64,000 nt of DNA from Planctomycetota bacterium (lineage in GTDB: Bacteria > Planctomycetota > UBA1135 > UBA2386). The notes under the pieces are model-generated. The model was not told where the DNA came from and searched no databases. It worked only from the letters and a program-made list of their open reading frames with translations. The position numbers and the translations under genes were made by a program. Within the stretch, counting starts at the first letter, position 1. The number at the start of each line of letters is the position of its first letter. This document shows positions 60,269 through 64,000 of this stretch, piece after piece. The DNA is taken from NCBI GenBank assembly GCA_025459175.1, contig JALORC010000003.1:60416-124415 (forward strand), written 5' to 3'.

Positions 60269-61311
60269 TTTGTGATCTGGCGCCCCCGTCGCATCAGCTT
60301 GCCGTTCTCGTCGAGCATCACCATCACCTCGGCGAACGCGCCGCGGACCTTGCGGGCCACGATCGTGTCGTCGAGGACCCCGTCGGCCTGCTTGTCGGCG
60401 ACGATGCGTTCCCAGACGGCGGTCGACACCTGTTCGCCCCAGACCTTCACGGTCTCGGTGCGGCCGGTCTCGCTGTTCTTGATCGACTGCGGCAGCGCGC
60501 GCCCGTCCGGGGTCAGCGCCTCGACGAACACGTAGTAGCCCGACAGCTTGCCGTCGAAGAGGCGGTCGATGCCGCTCTTCTCGCCGGCGCGGCTGACGAT
60601 CGTCAGTTCGTATTCCTGGTCGAGGCGCGCCACCAACAGGTCGAGGTCGACCTGCGCCGCCTCCAGCCGGCGGCGATCGGCGGCCTGGTACGCCGCGGCA
60701 CCTCGTTCGCTCTCGCGGCGGACCCGCTGGCGCGCCTCGTCGTCGCTGGCCAGTGACGCGGCCGCCGCGGCGGTGCGTTCGAACTTCGCCCACGCGACGG
60801 CGAGTGCGTCGGTGGCACTCGGCGACGGCACGGGTGTCGGCGGCGCCGTTCCTGGCCCCGGCACCTTCGGTGCCTCGACCGGCGGTGGGGTCTGCCGTGG
60901 CAGCACCTTCGGCTCGGTCTTCGGCGCCGACGAGAACGCGCCGGTCAACGCCAGGATGCCGAGCACCAGCGCGCCGACCATCACGAGCAGGCTCAGGCAA
61001 CCGAGCCGCATCACCCACAAGTGCGCCCAGAAGCTCTTCCAGCCCCCCGGCGGGTCGGCATAGCGGTGCTGCTGTGCGAAGTAGTGCTCGATGGCCGCGT
61101 CGACCTCGGCCGGCGTGACCTTCTCGCCACCGGCCTCGGCGGTCGCCAGCAGCCGCTCGCGCAGACGCTGCTTGGCGGTCGCCAGATCGAGCTGCGCCTC
61201 GGCGGTCTCGCGCTCGCGACGCAACGCCGAGGCCACGTCCATGATGCGCAGCATGTCGTGCATGCTGGCGTCGATGGCGGCCTGAGTCCGGGGAACTGGG
61301 GCTTCGCTCAC
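60262..61311 (-). CDS. DUF6384-like membrane protein
   Basis: 349 residues. N-terminal cytoplasmic helices (MLRIMDVASALRRERETAEA), one membrane segment (about 105-128, LGCLSLLVMVGALVLGILAL), a proline-rich linker, then an exported-side domain with helical character and YYVFVEALTPDGRALPQSIK. This layout fits the DUF6384 family, recalled from memory. It is divergent from the gene at 61378 and coupled to the coiled-coil gene downstream. Function unknown. Confidence 0.65.
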   Translation of the reverse strand: MSEAPVPRTQAAIDASMHDMLRIMDVASALRRERETAEAQLDLATAKQRLRERLLATAEAGGEKVTPAEVDAAIEHYFAQQHRYADPPGGWKSFWAHLWVMRLGCLSLLVMVGALVLGILALTGAFSSAPKTEPKVLPRQTPPPVEAPKVPGPGTAPPTPVPSPSATDALAVAWAKFERTAAAAASLASDDEARQRVRRESERGAAAYQAADRRRLEAAQVDLDLLVARLDQEYELTIVSRAGEKSGIDRLFDGKLSGYYVFVEALTPDGRALPQSIKNSETGRTETVKVWGEQVSTAVWERIVADKQADGVLDDTIVARKVRGAFAEVMVMLDENGKLMRRGRQITKW

Positions 61312-61377
61312 GATCGGTTGGGGTTCGGGCGTGGACTGGCGCTAAGCTGCCGCGCCCACCACGCCAAGGGAAACATC

Positions 61378-62577
61378 GTGTCAGAGAATCCTGTCCCGTC
61401 CAAGCCCGCAACCACGGGTTCGTCCGTCCAGAAGTACCTCGATCAGGCCCTTTCGGTGCTGCAGCGCTACGGCGTGCTGCCGAAGCAGGACGCCCCGCCG
61501 CAGCTGACCAAGCTGCTCGAGGAAGTGCGCCACGTCGACGAACCGAAGGTGATGACGATCGCGCGCACGATCCAATACATGCAGAGCTTCAACGCGATGG
61601 TGCGCGACAACGTCGAGGACATCCAGATCGGCAATCGCTATCTGGAGATCTCGCAGCAGTTCGACAGCATCCGCGACGACAGCAAGAAGCTGATCGCGCA
61701 GCTCGACGACGGCAAGATCAGCTTCGGCGAGAAGATGTCCAATCTGTGGATGAAGATGCGCCGGGGCACACCGAGCGACCGCTTCCAGAAGATCTCCGAC
61801 ATCTACAAGTCGGTGACCACCGACACGCAGAAGCAGCTTCAGAAGGAAGCGGCGATCATGGAGGGCTACATCGACTTCCGCTTCGCGCTGAAGGAAGCGG
61901 AGATCGTCAGCCGCGAACTGCTCGAGAAGCAGACGGTGACCCTCGACGGTTCGCGCGAGTCGCTGACCAAGGCGCAGAAGGCGATCGACGAAGCCGGCAC
62001 GGCCGACGCCCCGACGCGGTCGCGGCTGCAGCTGGCTCGCGACACCGCGCAACACGCGTTCCAGAAGGAGGACCGCAACTTCCAGCTGCTGAAGGACGTC
62101 GCCGAGAACCTGCAGATCGGCTACGACGTCGGCGAGACGCTGGTCGCGAAGCTCAAGCAGACGCACGACGTCAAGGACCAGGTCTACCGCCGCTCGGTGA
62201 CGTTCTTCACGACCAACGAGCACGTGTTCACGATCCTCGGCGCGGTCTACACGTCACAACACGGGCTGCACGAGGCGACCCAGGCGCACGAGGAGATGAA
62301 GAAGGGCGTCAACAAGGGCCTCGAGGACATCGCCGACCTGGGTCGCGATCTCGAGCGCGCGGCGCTGAAGGCAGGCTACGGCTCGACCATCGATCCGAAG
62401 TCGGTCGAGAAGCTCGTCACCGCGATCACCGACTACCAGGTCGACTCGCTGAAGCTGGTCGCCGAACTGCGCAAGGAGAGCGAGCAGAACGCGAAGGAGA
62501 TCCGGCGGGTGGTCGAGAACGGCAAGCACCGGTTCCAGGAGACCGTCTCGAAGTTCGCGCGCGGCGAGCAGATGTGA
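61378..62577 (+). CDS. Helical protein, possibly TelA/toxic-anion-resistance-like
   Basis: 399 residues from a GTG start with AAGGGA seven bases upstream. Almost entirely helical and charged (KYLDQALSVLQRYGVLPKQD, IMEGYIDFRFALKEAEIVSR, LLKDVAENLQIGYDVGETLV). Neighbouring DUF6384 and coiled-coil genes suggest a common process. It shares overall length and helical style with the TelA family, but I see no motif that proves it; treat as a guess. No signal peptide. Confidence 0.55.
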   Translation: MSENPVPSKPATTGSSVQKYLDQALSVLQRYGVLPKQDAPPQLTKLLEEVRHVDEPKVMTIARTIQYMQSFNAMVRDNVEDIQIGNRYLEISQQFDSIRDDSKKLIAQLDDGKISFGEKMSNLWMKMRRGTPSDRFQKISDIYKSVTTDTQKQLQKEAAIMEGYIDFRFALKEAEIVSRELLEKQTVTLDGSRESLTKAQKAIDEAGTADAPTRSRLQLARDTAQHAFQKEDRNFQLLKDVAENLQIGYDVGETLVAKLKQTHDVKDQVYRRSVTFFTTNEHVFTILGAVYTSQHGLHEATQAHEEMKKGVNKGLEDIADLGRDLERAALKAGYGSTIDPKSVEKLVTAITDYQVDSLKLVAELRKESEQNAKEIRRVVENGKHRFQETVSKFARGEQM

Positions 62578-62670
62578 GACGTCGAGACGGGCAGGCTGGC
62601 AGTGGTCGGAGCCACCACCATGCCGCGTTCTCGACCAAGGATGGGCCCGCGGGCGGAGCCCCGGCAATCG

Positions 62671-62705
62671 CTGAGCCGGGTCGCCTCGCGGGCGAGCCGG
62701 CTCAG
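62671..62705. terminator. Strong shared hairpin between the convergent helical-protein and metF genes
   Basis: ctgagccgg and ccggctcag are perfect 9-bp arms; inside them tcgcc and ggcga add five more pairs after one mismatch, leaving a 5-base loop. It overlaps the metF stop codon and lies 94 bp after the stop of the convergent gene, so it can end transcription in both directions. It lacks a T-run. Confidence 0.6.
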
Positions 62706-63568
62706 AGGCCGAGAGCAGCGTGGACTGCGAGCGTCGCCGAGGAGCGGTTCAACGTGTAGAAGTGCATGCCCGGCGCACCGTCGCGCAACAGCGCTCGCCC
62801 CTGGTCGACGCACCACTGCACGCCGGTCGCAACCACTGCGGCCGGGTCGCTGGCGACGATGCGCAGTCGGCGATAGAGCTCCTGCGGAATGCGCGAACCG
62901 CACATCTGCGTGAATCGCTCGATCTGGCTGACGTTGGTGACCGGCATCAACCCCGGGATGACGGGGACCGAGATGCCGACGCTACGAGCACGTCGGACGA
63001 AGGCCCGGTAGTCCTCGTTGTCGAAGAACAGCTGTGAGACGAGGAAGTCGGCTCCGGCCTGAACCTTGGTGACCAGGTGGGCGAGGTCGGTCTCGAGGTT
63101 TCGGTTCTCAACGTGCCCCTCGGGGTAGCAGGCTGCACCGACACAGAAGTCGAACTTCGACTCACGAACGAACTGGACCAACTCGGACGCGTAGCGAAAG
63201 CCATCGGGCGTCGGGCGGAACTCGGTCTCCCCCTTCGGCGGGTCGCCGCGCAGGGCCAGGATGTTGCGGATGCCGCCGTCAGCCAGACGCTTCAACGTCT
63301 CTCCGATCTCGGTCTTGGTGCTGCCGACGCAGGTCAGGTGGGCCATCGTCGTGATGCCCAATTCACGCTGGATCCGGGAGACGAGCTCGATCGTGCGGTC
63401 TCTCGTGCTGCCCCCCGCGCCGTAGGTGACGGAGACGAACGACGGGCGGCAGGGTCGGAGTTCCTCGGCAGTGCGATAGAGTTGCTCCACACCTTCCGCA
63501 GTCTTGGGTGGGAAGAACTCGAACGAAACGACCGGAGTACCACGGCCGAACAGGCTGGCGATCTTCAT
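62702..63568 (-). CDS. metF: Methylenetetrahydrofolate reductase (MetF)
   Basis: 288 residues, typical MetF length. It has VVSFEFFPPKTAEGVEQLYR, the TYGAGGSTRDRTIELVSRIQ block, HLTCVGSTKTEI, NILALRGDPPKGE, GAACYPEGH, GADFLVSQLFFDNEDY and PVIPGLMPVTN, all standard for the FAD-dependent MTHFR barrel. It reduces 5,10-methylene-THF to 5-methyl-THF for methionine synthesis, in the cytoplasm. ATG 63568 gives the family N-terminus (MKIASLFG). Upstream sequence was checked for a riboswitch with no clear match. Confidence 0.95.
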   Translation of the reverse strand: MKIASLFGRGTPVVSFEFFPPKTAEGVEQLYRTAEELRPCRPSFVSVTYGAGGSTRDRTIELVSRIQRELGITTMAHLTCVGSTKTEIGETLKRLADGGIRNILALRGDPPKGETEFRPTPDGFRYASELVQFVRESKFDFCVGAACYPEGHVENRNLETDLAHLVTKVQAGADFLVSQLFFDNEDYRAFVRRARSVGISVPVIPGLMPVTNVSQIERFTQMCGSRIPQELYRRLRIVASDPAAVVATGVQWCVDQGRALLRDGAPGMHFYTLNRSSATLAVHAALGL

Positions 63569-64000
63569 GGTGACGAGGGAAGCATACGTCGCCAAGTCAG
63601 TTGGTCACCCGGCTCGGAACCGATCGAGCGGACAGACGGGGACATGCTTGGTGGGGAAACTTCGATGGGGTTCGTGCGGGTGGTCTTGGTCGCGGACCGG
63701 ACGAGGAGAGCCTGGGCCCAGGCGTCGTTATGTGGCGTGGTCCAGTGCGAGCTTCGCGCACGACCAGGACTTGGACCCATCCGGATCCCAAGTTTCGTTC
63801 CGGGACACGCCGGCGTGATGCGCCTCCGACTTGCCAGGCGCACGGCGGTGAGGCTCGCGCCGGCGACAGCAACGACAATGCGGGTAGTGCTCCAGCGGGA
63901 GGCCAAGATCCGCTGCGGGGCTCCGAGCAAAGCTCGACAGACCGCAGCGCTCCGATCCGAAACCAGCCCCCGCAAAATGAAACGCGGTCCCACTCCGTGA
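63569..64000. other. Region upstream of metF, no recognised gene
   Basis: About 430 bp to the right edge. Open frames exist on both strands (for example a minus-strand frame near 63565-63993), but none shows a family pattern, a ribosome binding site or a clear start. No tRNA, SAM, SAH or cobalamin riboswitch pattern was found by eye. The metF promoter must be here, but no convincing -35/-10 pair was seen. A gene extending beyond the window cannot be excluded. Confidence 0.5.

Noticed and set aside
63569..64000. SAM/SAH or cobalamin riboswitch before metF
   Set aside because: Looked for the conserved core and paired arms by eye and found none that fit; a covariance search would be needed to exclude a divergent form.

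Overview
The window is a high-GC bacterial chromosome segment with tightly packed genes on both strands and frequent 4-base stop/start overlaps. It is probably from a member of the Planctomycetota. The best evidence is the block at 33040-40788: a DUF1501 protein, a large exported subtilase-style protein, a DUF1549/DUF1553 protein with planctomycete-type cytochrome motifs, and a WD40 protein with a c-type haem motif. Other hints are an ECF sigma factor fused to a long exported domain, many exported proteins of unknown role, and fused sensor kinases. No rRNA, tRNA, CRISPR array or complete insertion sequence was recognised.

Left part (1-4400): the 5' end of an exported nidogen-like protein that runs off the left edge, a SUKH-family protein, stretches with decayed gene remnants, and a DUF4143-type ATPase with a large dyad over its promoter. 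From 14656 down to 4454 on the minus strand lies a six-gene operon: a DUF2959 lipoprotein, a membrane Fe-S/flavin/cytochrome-b-like oxidoreductase, a 23-haem cytochrome, a beta-barrel outer-membrane protein, a 7-haem lipoprotein and an 11-haem cytochrome. Together these look like a route for electrons from the cytoplasm or quinone pool through the periplasm and across the outer membrane.

Middle part (14875-33000): an MBL-fold hydrolase, a polyphosphate-glucokinase-like kinase, a REP-associated (RAYT) transposase with a clear promoter, then an exported thioredoxin-fold protein whose first active-site cysteine is encoded by an in-frame TGA followed at the expected distance by a SECIS-like hairpin (probable selenoprotein). 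Next come an SGNH-like protein, a repeat-containing exported protein, a TetR regulator with a small membrane protein, a hybrid histidine kinase, an exported glycosidase-like protein, a TPR-AAA ATPase, a lipase-like lipoprotein, and a membrane protein with a spermidine-synthase-like domain.

Right part (33000-64000): the planctomycete DUF1501/PSD1 operon, a membrane-tethered ECF sigma fusion, a second SUKH protein, two sigma/membrane-partner pairs, a hipBA toxin-antitoxin locus with three 18-bp operators spaced exactly 49 bp apart, a cysteine-rich small exported protein, a HEAT-repeat protein coupled to a quinone-oxidoreductase-like protein, a TPR hybrid histidine kinase, an S9 peptidase, an ApbE-DUF2271 fusion coupled to a PepSY-type membrane protein, a DUF6384 cluster, and metF, which ends at a strong shared hairpin. 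All functions are read from sequence motifs; no database search was run.
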